64,000 nt of DNA from a virus. Under the pieces are notes generated by a model. The model was not told where the DNA came from and searched no databases. It was given only the letters and a program-made list of their open reading frames with translations. The stretch covers positions 34,579 through 98,578 of IMG/VR virus record IMGVR_UViG_3300020202_000063; one strand, written 5' to 3'. Made by a program: the position numbers and the translations under genes. Shown here piece by piece: positions 40,769 to 48,725 of the stretch (position 1 is the first letter of the stretch; each line of letters opens with the position of its first letter).

Positions 40769-41457
40769 TGTTTGGCTATTTCGTTTACTACTCTATGAGC
40801 CGTTCCATGTGCCGGAAATCCAATTACATATTCACGGTTCGCGCGGGCGCAAAGCCCGCAGACAGAACAATTTACATTTTCGCGCACTGACGCTGGGCAA
40901 ATGACAACCCGTTTGCCATTAGGCGTCAAGCAATTTGTTTTCTGTTCGGTCGGAACTATAGCGACCACTGGCGCTATACCAAGTTCCAATAATTTATCGG
41001 CATGGTTCAGGTTATTAGCCGAAAGATTAATAACGAATCCGTTTTTAACCGCCTCTTTTACAGCCTCGCGGTTTGACTTTACAATTGACGCAGAAGCTTG
41101 ACCATTCAATACCGGTTTGTGAGTGTAGCAGATTGCGCGCTTATTCTTATTGGCGGCTGTCAACTCACGCAATTTCTTTCTATCAATCTTGTTATTGTCA
41201 CCTGCCAAATCACCCGCCTGATTGTGACGCCATAGCTGACCGGCGCGAAGTGATTTGATTTTCGACAAAAAACTATTCCATTCCTCGCCCGTTTTCTTTT
41301 GGGTCAGTCTCATCCAGTGGATATTCAGCGCGCCCGAGGCCGCATAACAACCCGATTTCTTTAGGGGGCAAGCGCTGGGGCAAGTTTCTTTTGGTGAGGT
41401 GGATACGGGAATTGGACCCGTCTTTTTATTCCCAGAAACAGGGGTGAATAAAATCAT
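40762..41457 (-). CDS. Cysteine-rich 231-aa protein
   Basis: N-terminal Cys cluster (PKETCPSACPLKKSGCYA at about residues 22-39) and a C-terminal cluster (CPASVRENVNCSVCGLCARA), seven to nine Cys in all, that could hold zinc or an Fe-S cluster. Related proteins are common in phages as uncharacterised families. No catalytic core is recognised. Strong promoter, 6 nt from the -10. Confidence 0.7.
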   Translation of the reverse strand: MILFTPVSGNKKTGPIPVSTSPKETCPSACPLKKSGCYAASGALNIHWMRLTQKKTGEEWNSFLSKIKSLRAGQLWRHNQAGDLAGDNNKIDRKKLRELTAANKNKRAICYTHKPVLNGQASASIVKSNREAVKEAVKNGFVINLSANNLNHADKLLELGIAPVVAIVPTEQKTNCLTPNGKRVVICPASVRENVNCSVCGLCARANREYVIGFPAHGTAHRVVNEIAKQC

Positions 41458-41463
41458 GTCCCT

Positions 41464-41491
41464 ACCATACCATATGAAATCGAAATGTCAA
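41464..41491 (-). promoter_or_regulatory. Early-type promoter
   Basis: TTGACA, 16-bp spacer, TATGGT, 6 nt to the ATG at 41457. Consensus -35; lacks the CCCTATT arm. Confidence 0.7.
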
Positions 41492-41672
41492 GTACCTATC
41501 GGAGAATTTCTTATGGGGAGTAATACCTATTCCGAAAGGCGAAAAATCTGATTGCTTTTTAGCGCAAAAACTGATTGGATTAGCCGCCAGTTGGGGAATT
41601 TTCCCCACCCCGCTCGGGGCGCACGCGTATATTTTGGGACGCGATTTTAAAAAAAAATATTCTAAAAAAATT

Positions 41673-41888
41673 CTATTTGTGCTTTACAATGCCACCAGCA
41701 GAATTAACAATGTATTCGCTCCCATCATAGCGCACCAAATGTAAATTTGGTCCAGTCATTCTACCTGCCGAAATATGTATAATCTCAAGGGGCTGATTTC
41801 CTTTTGCACCCAATCCAAAAAAAATGACAGCGGCCAATAGCACCACAGTCACTACAGAGTATATTCGGAGTCGTATTTTTGCGTTCAT
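41673..41888 (-). CDS. Membrane-anchored 71-aa protein
   Basis: A membrane span (residues 8-27) and a C-terminal domain LVRYDGSEYIVNSAGGIVKH. The YDG-EY motif is shared with 48500-48721, so the two are probably paralogues. Likely an outward-facing envelope protein. Confidence 0.68.
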   Translation of the reverse strand: MNAKIRLRIYSVVTVVLLAAVIFFGLGAKGNQPLEIIHISAGRMTGPNLHLVRYDGSEYIVNSAGGIVKHK

Positions 41889-42058
41889 ATTTAAAAAAAA
41901 TTGTAATTTTGCGCTCTGAATTGTAAAAAAACGTATCCAAATTTCCTACAATCGATAAGGTTTTACTAGGGGTTTCAACAAAAACGAAATTGTATAAGTA
42001 TTTATTTTGAAGCGCTTTATAAAAAAACGTGCATTTTGCAATACTGTATCCACTTTTA

Positions 42059-42388
42059 CTACAATCGGCGTTTGGCAATCCGCCGCCTATTTTCGACTCT
42101 CGCGAGCAAAAAACAGGTGGTGAGCGCTATAATTCGGGGTGTTGTATCACACGAACGCCACCAATAAGCGCCCCTACAATTTCCCTTTTCTTTATATTTT
42201 GGTTCGAAATGCTTATAAAAAAGTTTCATTTCAGGCTCGTGTTTCGCATCAACAATCCAAGCGTGGTCACACGCCTTGGCTATGGCGCGACAACATCCAT
42301 AGTAGTAAACCTGCTCATCATCAACAACTTCCAAATGTTTAATAGCCCTCAAAAAGACGTTTGGTCTCAAGAGACGTATAGTAGCCAT
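42059..42388 (-). CDS. Unknown basic 109-aa protein
   Basis: Starts MATIRLLRPNVFLRAIKHLE; several Cys and Arg/Lys (CRAIAKACDHAW; ARVENRRRIAKRRL). I chose the ATG at 42388; the longer frame runs through an A/T gap. Not recognised. Confidence 0.65.
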   Translation of the reverse strand: MATIRLLRPNVFLRAIKHLEVVDDEQVYYYGCCRAIAKACDHAWIVDAKHEPEMKLFYKHFEPKYKEKGNCRGAYWWRSCDTTPRIIALTTCFLLARVENRRRIAKRRL

Positions 42389-42490
42389 ATGATGTGAGTT
42401 GTTAATATTGGGGAATTTTACCCAATTTTTGGTGTTGCGTATTTTGGAGAGTAAGGGCGCAGTGCGGTACGTCACCCCAAATCAAATTAA

Positions 42491-42519
42491 CCAACCTTCT
42501 CCAACCTTCTCCAACCTTA
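42491..42519 (+). repeat. 10-bp tandem repeat, three copies
   Basis: CCAACCTTCT twice followed by CCAACCTTA, at the head of a 60-bp pyrimidine-rich stretch in the gap between two minus-strand genes. Purpose unknown; possibly recent slippage. Confidence 0.7.
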
Positions 42520-42545
42520 TCTCTTCCTTATTCTTCCTTCCCTAT

Positions 42546-42812
42546 CTATACTTCCTCTATCTTACTACCGCTATTATTCTCTTCTGTTTCTGGTTCGTTG
42601 GGGGACACATGATTTAACACTCGTATAGTGTTATAAACAGTTAATCCACAGCTAATTACACAAAAGAAAAGCAGGACGAAAAAGCGGGCTGGATTCTCCT
42701 GAGAAACAGTGTGTAACAACCCCATAATGGTCGCTCCAAACATGAGTGAAAAGTACACCGAAAAGAACACATGATTCTCTATTTTATTGGCGCTTGAGAC
42801 AGTTTGACACAT
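42546..42812 (-). CDS. Two-span membrane protein, 88 aa
   Basis: Hydrophobic spans at about residues 15-35 and 42-64, then a polar, acidic tail. No signal-cleavage site. Probably an inner-membrane protein; no family. Confidence 0.68.
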   Translation of the reverse strand: MCQTVSSANKIENHVFFSVYFSLMFGATIMGLLHTVSQENPARFFVLLFFCVISCGLTVYNTIRVLNHVSPNEPETEENNSGSKIEEV

Positions 42813-42896
42813 AATTTTATAATGGTTGGGTTATACTCCCCTATAATTAGGTTTGGGGCGCGTTTTTAATACTTAAAGCGGCGATTCCTCCACCCT

Positions 42897-43130
42897 TTAT
42901 CCTTGTAAATTACTTTCGGCGGCTTTCAAACTATCTAATTTTTGACAGCCCCAATAAAAAATTCCATAATAAATAATCCCCATCACGGCACACATGTAGT
43001 ATTCCCAATCCTTAATCGAGTACAGTTCTGGGAATAAATCCAAAACAACGAACGTAAGGAGGCAGAGGATGACGCCCGCCAGCCCCATATCGCGCACGAA
43101 TCTTACATCCTTTTCGGTGAGAAATTTCAT
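42897..43130 (-). CDS. Membrane protein, 77 aa
   Basis: Two spans (LAGVILCLLTFVVLDLF and AVMGIIYYGIFYWG). Its ATG overlaps the preceding TGA (ATGA). Not recognised. Confidence 0.68.
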   Translation of the reverse strand: MKFLTEKDVRFVRDMGLAGVILCLLTFVVLDLFPELYSIKDWEYYMCAVMGIIYYGIFYWGCQKLDSLKAAESNLQG

Positions 43131-43408
43131 GGGAATTTTTTAAAAAAATCGTCAACCGTCATTTCTTTGCCGCCACAATTATTAACGACTACATCAACCA
43201 CTTCGCCGCAAGAATTCAAGAAAAAAAATACAAATTTGTAATGTTCGCTCAGTTTTCGATATTCTTTTTCTAGTTGTTTTTTACTGATGAACTTATGGAC
43301 CCACCCATAAACTGGTTCGGTACGCGCGCGATACTTATACAAACGGTGCACAATCTCAACGAACAGCGCGGGGATACCGAAAGTATTGACTTTATATTTT
43401 GTGTGCAT
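43127..43408 (-). CDS. Unknown 93-aa protein
   Basis: Basic and Tyr/Phe-rich with HKFISKKQLEKEYRKLSEHY. Coupled to the membrane protein that follows. Not recognised. Confidence 0.65.
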   Translation of the reverse strand: MHTKYKVNTFGIPALFVEIVHRLYKYRARTEPVYGWVHKFISKKQLEKEYRKLSEHYKFVFFFLNSCGEVVDVVVNNCGGKEMTVDDFFKKFP

Positions 43409-43443
43409 AGCCGCGAAAAATTAAAAAACCGGTCTTTTTTTAT

Positions 43444-43707
43444 TTAGATGTTCAAACTATTAAGTTTCCGCATCATACCCAATGTATACTTCATCATTGC
43501 GAAACGTTCATCCACCGGATTCTCATAGAGTTGGTCTTGAGCCTCTTCAATTGTGGTGGCGTAACCTAATACCTCAAAGGCCACCGCTCCATCTTTCAGT
43601 TTCGTATGTTCATCACCGGGTTTGTTACAGGTAATAAACCGATTGTTATGCCTGATTCCGCGCAGCATTACGAACGGCAGGGATGAATCTTGAGAGCGCG
43701 TTTTCAT
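43444..43707 (-). CDS. Unknown 87-aa protein
   Basis: Alpha/beta, starting MKTRSQDSSLPFVMLRGIRH. ATG overlaps the preceding stop (ATGA). Last gene of the ATGA-linked series 45239-43444. Not recognised. Confidence 0.68.
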   Translation of the reverse strand: MKTRSQDSSLPFVMLRGIRHNNRFITCNKPGDEHTKLKDGAVAFEVLGYATTIEEAQDQLYENPVDERFAMMKYTLGMMRKLNSLNI

Positions 43708-44102
43708 GCCGCCGACTTTAGGGATTCGATAGCCGCCGTCAAGTCCAAAGTAACAATATTCTTGCTTTTCTGTTGATTTTCCCTTGCTCGCAGAACCTTC
43801 TCATAGCGCCGTCTCATAAAGGCTATGGCGCATTTCCATTTTTCGGTCTCTTCTGGCCCAATGTAAAATTTAACCAAATTATCCCACTGCCCCCGCAAGT
43901 TATTACATTCATAACAAGTTAAAAAATAACCCGAATTCTTTTTTCGTTCTTCGGGGTAAAGTTGTGAAACCTTATGGTCGAGAGTCGCGGCACGAGTATG
44001 GAGAATGCCGGTCGGTTCGTTTGTTAAATCCGTTTTAACTCCGCACCAATGACAATTTGGGTCTTTATTCCATAGTCTGACTTTAATCTTTCGAAAACTC
44101 AT
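43704..44102 (-). CDS. HNH nuclease-like protein
   Basis: A 132-residue protein with CHWC, ATLDHKVSQL and CYECNNLRGQ, the three parts of an HNH zinc nuclease. Because it lies in frame with the operon on the same strand and its start shares one base with the upstream stop, it may be a working phage nuclease rather than a mobile element. Confidence 0.78.
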   Translation of the reverse strand: MSFRKIKVRLWNKDPNCHWCGVKTDLTNEPTGILHTRAATLDHKVSQLYPEERKKNSGYFLTCYECNNLRGQWDNLVKFYIGPEETEKWKCAIAFMRRRYEKVLRARENQQKSKNIVTLDLTAAIESLKSAA

Positions 44103-44365
44103 TAAATTGTAATCAGTATGTAGGTGTTATGATGCTCACTCTTATTCAATGAATGGAATAGGCGTAAACCCGGAGTTTCGTACTTTCCACTCACATCGTG
44201 TATTTCCAACCGTCGCATGCTCCGACAAATTGAATCGCGCCAAGCTTCCAACCGTTTAACAGTCAATTTCTTCGGCTTGAATAGAATAAGTTGATGCCCA
44301 ATTCCACATTCGACATTCACTGCATACTCACATTCGATAACAAGATTAGGGTTGTGTGGAGCCAT
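44102..44365 (-). CDS. Unknown 87-aa protein
   Basis: Alpha/beta, with IECEYAVNVECGIGHQLILF near the start. It overlaps the preceding gene by 20 bases and shares one base with the next. Not recognised. Confidence 0.65.
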   Translation of the reverse strand: MAPHNPNLVIECEYAVNVECGIGHQLILFKPKKLTVKRLEAWRDSICRSMRRLEIHDVSGKYETPGLRLFHSLNKSEHHNTYILITI

Positions 44366-44585
44366 GTTGTTTGGGTTGTTCTAACTTACGTTGCAAATCA
44401 AAAAGCTGAATGAATTTAACGCGTCGCCCTCGCGTTCTTTCGATTCCATTCTCTTCTTCGGCGGCTTGTTCAGCTTTATGCCGCTTTTCATAACCCATAC
44501 TATAAACAGTTCCGGTCGAAAGATTTAGAATGCGGAATTCCTTTGTGCGACCATCATAAACAACCGTTTCGTAAATATTATCCAT
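44346..44585 (-). CDS. Unknown 79-aa protein
   Basis: Short beta N-terminus (YETVVYDGRTKEFRILNL), then charged helix. Overlaps both neighbours. Not recognised. Confidence 0.65.
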   Translation of the reverse strand: MDNIYETVVYDGRTKEFRILNLSTGTVYSMGYEKRHKAEQAAEEENGIERTRGRRVKFIQLFDLQRKLEQPKQHGSTQP

Positions 44586-44868
44586 TGATTATATCCTTTC
44601 CGTAGGTTGTTACTAGTTGTGAGGCGGCGCGTTTGGCGGCTGACCCAATATCTTTATTGGTAATTCGTCCGTGGTGCCTGATTGTATCTCGGAGAGCGCC
44701 CGCTATTACGCGTTGCAATCTATCAAAACTATCACAACGAACCTCTTTATCTTTATTTTTGATTCGCTTTTCGATGATTAATCCAATTGCCTTTTGTCCC
44801 TCCCTTGTCGAGTGGTGCATACCAGTCAACAGGTAATCAGAAATTTCTTCGGCAATCGTTTTCTTCAT
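44578..44868 (-). CDS. Unknown 96-aa helical protein
   Basis: Helical, Lys/Arg/Ile-rich (AIGLIIEKRIKNKDKEVRCD; DIGSAAKRAASQLVTTYG). ATG overlaps the preceding TGA. Not recognised. Confidence 0.68.
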   Translation of the reverse strand: MKKTIAEEISDYLLTGMHHSTREGQKAIGLIIEKRIKNKDKEVRCDSFDRLQRVIAGALRDTIRHHGRITNKDIGSAAKRAASQLVTTYGKDIING

Positions 44869-45072
44869 GTCGCAATTAAAAATGCTAACGAGGCTATAAA
44901 TAGAAGGGGCCAGAGTAGAAAGAGGGGCTTTATAACAAATTTTCGACCCCGTGCGATTCCTGCCGAATCATTTAGAAAATCAATAACTTGAATTACAAAT
45001 ATAAAAAGTACAAAGGCCCTGATTAAGAGTGTTCCGCATGACACTACTGTAAAAAAAACTAATCCAATTCAT
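44865..45072 (-). pseudogene. Two- or three-span membrane protein broken at a T-run
   Basis: MNWISFF begins at 45072 (ATGA overlap with the preceding stop), then the frame shifts at a run of eight T; with seven it would continue TVVSCGTLLIRAFVLFIFVI, and after a basic loop PLFLLWPLLFIASLAFLIAT, stopping at an ATGA overlap with the next gene. Both boundaries match those of the operon, so the frame break is an error, a mutation or recoding. Confidence 0.6.
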
Positions 45073-45239
45073 ATTTTCTTTGTCTCGACTTTAATATTTT
45101 GATAACCCATCTCCTGAATCATCTTCTTCTTTTCGTCAAGAGTAATTGTATCGTAAGTATGCATCATGAAAATTTGATTATTCGATGCGTTTGGATGCGT
45201 CGCTGTCACTGTATGACGTTCGGTGAATTTGGCGCTCAT
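45069..45239 (-). CDS. Unknown 56-aa protein
   Basis: Begins MSAKFTERHTVTATHPNASN with a ribosome site (AGGAAG) before it; ends with a helix (DEKKKMIQEMGYQNIKVETK). First gene of the ATGA-linked series that continues to 43444. Confidence 0.65.
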   Translation of the reverse strand: MSAKFTERHTVTATHPNASNNQIFMMHTYDTITLDEKKKMIQEMGYQNIKVETKKI

Positions 45240-45317
45240 GGGAAATCTTCCTATGTTGTCGGACAGTGGGCGGACCAATCGTGCGCTGCCCCTAACAACG
45301 GGACTAGATTCGTTCCA

Positions 45318-45485
45318 TCACGCGTGCTTTGCCCACAACAGAGTGAGCGCAAACACGAGGTACGCGGCGCACGCAATCAGCGCGCTCCTTGGACGCAGGT
45401 AGTAACCCGCGACGAGGCCAAGCACGACAAACACGAGATAGCCCCAGCCAAAAAACCAGAGCGCGATGGGTTTGAGTAGGTCCAT
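45318..45485 (-). CDS. Membrane protein, 55 aa
   Basis: Two spans: ALWFFGWGYLVFVVLGLVAG and ALIACAAYLVFALTLLWA with basic residues between. The ATG at 45485 is 8 bp after the preceding stop. Not recognised. Confidence 0.62.
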   Translation of the reverse strand: MDLLKPIALWFFGWGYLVFVVLGLVAGYYLRPRSALIACAAYLVFALTLLWAKHA

Positions 45486-45493
45486 AGGTTCGT

Positions 45494-45649
45494 TTACTCG
45501 TCGGACTCTTCCTCTTCGAGTTCTTCGAGCCGCATTTTCCATTCGTCCGCGACGTTGAGTGCGGCTTCGAGCGCATCCTTTTCCGGGACGCCTTTTGACG
45601 CGCGGGCCATTGCCTCGCGGATTGCTTCTTCGATTTTCTGAGTAGCCAT
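45494..45649 (-). CDS. Acidic 51-aa helical protein
   Basis: MATQKIEEAIREAMARASKG followed by acidic helices, ending ELEEEESDE. A good ribosome site (GAGGAAA) precedes the ATG. Not recognised. Confidence 0.65.
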   Translation of the reverse strand: MATQKIEEAIREAMARASKGVPEKDALEAALNVADEWKMRLEELEEEESDE

Positions 45650-45668
45650 AAAATTTCCTCTGGTTCGT

Positions 45669-45875
45669 TCAACTCTCCGCCGACTCGCGAAAGAGTCGAA
45701 TGTGATTCTGTGCAATTTCAAGGGCGCGGTCGGTCTTCTCTACGTCCGTCATCAGTGGGCCATCGCTACTACCTTTCCGCACTTCAGTGTTGCGCGCATA
45801 ATAACCGGTTGTAGCGGCTGCAATCCACCACAACGCTTGTAACTCACAATGCTTTTGGAATTGGTCCTTGTTCAT
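45669..45875 (-). CDS. Unknown 68-aa protein
   Basis: Helical with a Trp-Trp pair (LQALWWIAAATTGYYARN). Its ATG overlaps the preceding TGA (ATGA). Not recognised. Confidence 0.68.
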   Translation of the reverse strand: MNKDQFQKHCELQALWWIAAATTGYYARNTEVRKGSSDGPLMTDVEKTDRALEIAQNHIRLFRESAES

Positions 45876-46102
45876 AGAGAAATCCTTTTAAGATATATTG
45901 AATCAGGATGTTCTTTTACAACCTGAATGCGGGCCGCACGATATGGATTCTCAATACGAACGTGCCACCATGCACGAAGCCATGCTAGCCAACGCCAACG
46001 ATAAGTGCCAATTGTATATTCGTATCCTTCCCAGAAGGTGCCGGGACCACCAGCACGACCTATGGCGCGAAACTTGGTTGTATTTTTATTACGAATTGTC
46101 AT
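45872..46102 (-). CDS. Unknown 76-aa Trp-rich protein
   Basis: Basic and Trp-rich (YRWRWLAWLRAWWHVRIENP). A membrane-peripheral or RNA-associated role is possible but unproven. It follows the 46110 gene by 7 bp. Confidence 0.65.
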   Translation of the reverse strand: MTIRNKNTTKFRAIGRAGGPGTFWEGYEYTIGTYRWRWLAWLRAWWHVRIENPYRAARIQVVKEHPDSIYLKRISL

Positions 46103-46109
46103 TCATTTG

Positions 46110-46358
46110 TTAATCAGTATAAGGTTCCGTAACTGTATAGCGCCACGTCGTATCGTCAAACTGCTTAAGCGTGCCGTAAGATTCAAACCCAAACGGATAT
46201 CCACCAAGCTTTTCGGCGCGGTTATTAGTCGCATGGACAGTCTGCATATAAGCCCAAACCTGCGCATCGGTTGCGCCCACTTCAGTAGTGACTAGATAAG
46301 TATGCGCGGTGTCGCCATAAGCGCCGAGTTGACCGCCCTGAATACATTTATGAGTCAT
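46110..46358 (-). CDS. Unknown 82-aa protein
   Basis: Starts MTHKCIQGGQLGAYGDTAHT; beta-rich with GTLKQFDDTTWRYTVTEP at the end. First gene of the next minus-strand run. The plus-strand endonuclease lies just behind it. Confidence 0.65.
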   Translation of the reverse strand: MTHKCIQGGQLGAYGDTAHTYLVTTEVGATDAQVWAYMQTVHATNNRAEKLGGYPFGFESYGTLKQFDDTTWRYTVTEPYTD

Positions 46359-46422
46359 GGTGGAAAAGATTGCATATCTGCCGCCCAATATCAAGATTTA
46401 TTTTCGAAAAAGTGCAAAACTA

Positions 46423-46451
46423 CATGTATTATTAGTGTAACTAATTACATG
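46423..46451 (+). promoter_or_regulatory. Hairpin enclosing LAGLIDADG start codon
   Basis: ATTAG-TGTAA-CTAAT is extended by CATGTA/TACATG with a 2-nt bulge; the nuclease ATG (46449) is in the 3' arm. It would hide the start codon in RNA, as at the HNH gene at 38614. The loop also contains TTAGTGTAA, the candidate late motif. Confidence 0.55.
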
Positions 46452-47270
46452 AAGAAAGAATACTTTTATGATACGACAATTTTTAAACAGATTGATTCCC
46501 CAGAAAAAGCTTACTGGCTTGGCTTTCTGTATGCGGATGGAAATTTATTGGGAAGACGGGTGTCAGTTGGCCTTGCAAATTTAGATGCCGAACACGTCGA
46601 AAAATTCAAACGTTTTTTAGGAACAGATAAACCAATTGAGAAATACAAAAATAGTACGCACCTGCAATTCAACTCAAAAGAAATTTCTGATGACTTACGA
46701 GTATTGGGTCTATACGAAAGGAAGAGTTTAACAATACCGTTTCCGACAACAAGTATGGTGCCAGATAAATATTTGAATAGTTTTGTGTTGGGTTATTTTG
46801 ATGGAGATGGAACGATTTACAAATCGCGGCGGGTTCAATATAGTGTTAAGTTTATTGGTAGCAACACGTTTATTGATGGTTTAAAATCTTATCTTACTAC
46901 TAAGGGGTTTTTATTTCATGTTAGACGTATTAAGTCCGTTTCTGAACTTGTCACCACAGACAAAAAAAATATTAGAGAGTTTTATAAACTACTTTACTCA
47001 GATGGGATATATTGTCTACAAAGAAAGAAAGAAAAATTTGAAACTATGTTAACCGAAGTCAATTGGGAAAGAGTTGACCAACCGCGACATTCGCGATATA
47101 AATACGTTACATTAGATAGGCGACGGGGAAAATGGGTGGCAAGTCGCAAAATTAACCGTAAGACAAAATTTATTGGTTATTTCGATTCTGAAATCAACGC
47201 CCATCTCGCTGCCGTAGCTTATCAACCGGAATGTTTAGTATCACAGACCAAAATTCTATCGGAAGTATAA
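46449..47270 (+). CDS. LAGLIDADG homing endonuclease with AP2-type tail
   Basis: A 273-residue homing nuclease, plus strand, against all neighbours. The two LAGLIDADG helices read YWLGFLYADGN (about residue 19) and SFVLGYFDGDGT (about residue 113). A C-terminal AP2-like domain (YKYVTLDRRRGKWVASRKIN) probably adds DNA binding. I chose MKKEYFYD at 46449; the longer frame is antisense to 46110-46358. Its last 77 bases overlap the 3' end of the opposing gene. Confidence 0.88.
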   Translation: MKKEYFYDTTIFKQIDSPEKAYWLGFLYADGNLLGRRVSVGLANLDAEHVEKFKRFLGTDKPIEKYKNSTHLQFNSKEISDDLRVLGLYERKSLTIPFPTTSMVPDKYLNSFVLGYFDGDGTIYKSRRVQYSVKFIGSNTFIDGLKSYLTTKGFLFHVRRIKSVSELVTTDKKNIREFYKLLYSDGIYCLQRKKEKFETMLTEVNWERVDQPRHSRYKYVTLDRRRGKWVASRKINRKTKFIGYFDSEINAHLAAVAYQPECLVSQTKILSEV

Positions 47271-47634
47271 CATTTGATGGAATGGTGCTTCCGAAGAGTG
47301 GAGCAATGTCGCGTGGTGAATAGCCCGCTAAACCCGTTCCTATTTTCGTCACCAAGAATTTTTTATCTGGATGTTGCGCAGCATACCGAAGAAAGCGCGC
47401 AACTTTTATTTGAATTTTATCCAAAGATAAAACTCGTAACTTTCTATCCTTGGTCGAAATGCCATAAGATTGTCCTTGGGGTCCATCGCCAGTGCCCCAT
47501 ACAGCCCCGAATTTGTTGAGTGCGACCTTGGCGGCACCGGCTCCATGAAATCCCGATTCGTTGCTTCCGAAGATAAAGACTTCGTTATTAGCAAGTTGCG
47601 TAATATTATCTGGTGTATATTCAGTTGGATTCAT
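47194..47634 (-). CDS. Macro-domain-like phage protein
   Basis: A 146-residue protein with NNEVFIFGSNESGFHGAGAA, GAVWGTGDGPQGQSYGIST and KFLVTKIGTGLAGYSPRD: a Rossmann/macro-like fold seen in uncharacterised phage proteins, possibly binding ADP-ribose-like ligands. Residues after about IEFW are encoded antisense to the homing endonuclease, so its natural C-terminus may be replaced. Start MNPTEYTPDN at 47634. Confidence 0.68.
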   Translation of the reverse strand: MNPTEYTPDNITQLANNEVFIFGSNESGFHGAGAAKVALNKFGAVWGTGDGPQGQSYGISTKDRKLRVLSLDKIQIKVARFLRYAAQHPDKKFLVTKIGTGLAGYSPRDIAPLFGSTIPSNVILPIEFWSVILNIPVDKLRQRDGR

Positions 47635-47635
47635 A

Positions 47636-48115
47636 TTACAATCCCTCCACATTATGCGGCTTCCAATCTTCATTGGTTGGACTTAACCGTTTTAATTCAG
47701 CTTTCGCTTGTTTAAGTTCAAATTCCAATTCGATATTCTTTCTTATAATTTCGGTAGTCTTATCTTGGTCGTGCTTAGTTGCCTCACTATCATTAACAAA
47801 GAACATCCCATTGGAACACTTCATCCAAGCCATGCCCGAACGTCGCGCCGTCGCTTTAATTTCATCCTCTAATATCGTTCGTAAAGCCTCCTTAACGCCG
47901 AGTGTTTGAGTTGCTAGAATTTCAAAACGGGCGACAATCGCATCCAAATCAAATTCACCCGGTACGCGCTGATTATCGATATGCTTTGTTATCAGTAGTT
48001 CCGCTTCGTCAATTGCCTTCGTAACTTCCGCTTTGTTTTCGGCATGACCCGCTAATTCAACCCCCTTAGCGAGAATAGTGGCGGCTAACTTACGATTGGG
48101 ATTGGTGGGTTGCAT
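47636..48115 (-). CDS. Unknown 159-aa helical protein
   Basis: Helical throughout, with coiled coil at the C-terminus (IIRKNIELEFELKQAKAELK). It lies 1 bp before the start of the macro-like gene. Not recognised. Confidence 0.7.
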   Translation of the reverse strand: MQPTNPNRKLAATILAKGVELAGHAENKAEVTKAIDEAELLITKHIDNQRVPGEFDLDAIVARFEILATQTLGVKEALRTILEDEIKATARRSGMAWMKCSNGMFFVNDSEATKHDQDKTTEIIRKNIELEFELKQAKAELKRLSPTNEDWKPHNVEGL

Positions 48116-48116
48116 A

Positions 48117-48254
48117 TTATTTAGCCGCGAAAGCCAAAAGAATTATACCGATTACAATCAGAACAATGACGCCAAGTATCCAAAGCAACGTTTTAATTGC
48201 ACCAACCGTAATAGCAATGGCGAGTAGAAGAAGGAAGATGAAGAATAGAGTCAT
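48117..48254 (-). CDS. 45-aa two-span membrane protein
   Basis: MTLFFIFLLLLAIAITVGAI and ILGVIVLIVIGIILLAF, two spans with a short basic loop. Tightly packed between neighbours (1 bp each side). Resembles no named family. Confidence 0.65.
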   Translation of the reverse strand: MTLFFIFLLLLAIAITVGAIKTLLWILGVIVLIVIGIILLAFAAK

Positions 48255-48255
48255 G

Positions 48256-48360
48256 TTATTTTGGTCCGGTTGTGTTTTTGTAAAGGGGCGCTGTCAACCA
48301 TGTTAGTAGTATTCCGAAGAATAAACAGAATGCAATCATTTCAATTAGCGAATTAAACAT
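48256..48360 (-). CDS. 34-aa single-span membrane protein
   Basis: MFNSLIEMIAFCLFFGILLT then WLTAPLYKN. It overlaps the preceding small gene by 16 bases and precedes another membrane gene by 1 bp. Function unknown. Confidence 0.6.
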   Translation of the reverse strand: MFNSLIEMIAFCLFFGILLTWLTAPLYKNTTGPK

Positions 48361-48503
48361 ATTTTCAATCGTTTCTTATTAGATTTTGCCCAGCGCCACA
48401 AAAACCATAGGTTGCCGATGCACCACGAAGGCATTTTTAAAGGCGAATAGATTGCTAAATTTTCAACACTTAATTTGAGTTGTAAACAATGCGACCGCTT
48501 CAT
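48345..48503 (-). CDS. Basic 52-aa protein
   Basis: Lys/Arg/Trp-rich (MKRSHCLQLKLSVENL; WRWAKSNKKRLKICLIR). Its ATG overlaps the preceding TGA (ATGA), which supports it. Not recognised. Confidence 0.55.
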   Translation of the reverse strand: MKRSHCLQLKLSVENLAIYSPLKMPSWCIGNLWFLWRWAKSNKKRLKICLIR

Positions 48504-48721
48504 TTCTTTCTGTCGGCGCAATACTTACAATTCCCTTTATGCGTGAAACTATGGGAGAAATTACTTGCCACCCCAACACTATATTCACTTACAACATATT
48601 CACAACCGTCATACTCCAATACTTTGATGGAGTAACCGTCCAACTTAGTTGTTGGATAACTGGCGGCACCCAAACAAAGCAAGATGGCGGCAAACAAAAC
48701 TAAAGCGTGGTTTCTTTTCAT
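48500..48721 (-). CDS. Secreted 73-aa protein with YDG motif
   Basis: Signal peptide (MKRNHALVLFAAILLCLGAA) then IKVLEYDGCEYVVSE and a C-terminal HKGNCKYC, two Cys pairs in all. The YDG-EY stretch matches 41673-41888, so they are likely paralogues. Probably envelope or periplasmic. Start at 48721, after rejecting a longer leader. Confidence 0.68.
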   Translation of the reverse strand: MKRNHALVLFAAILLCLGAASYPTTKLDGYSIKVLEYDGCEYVVSEYSVGVASNFSHSFTHKGNCKYCADRKK

Positions 48722-48725
48722 AGTA

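Noticed and set aside
46302-46448. Longer start for the LAGLIDADG gene
   Set aside because: The extra residues are antisense to 46110-46358; the nuclease starts naturally at MKKEYFYD.
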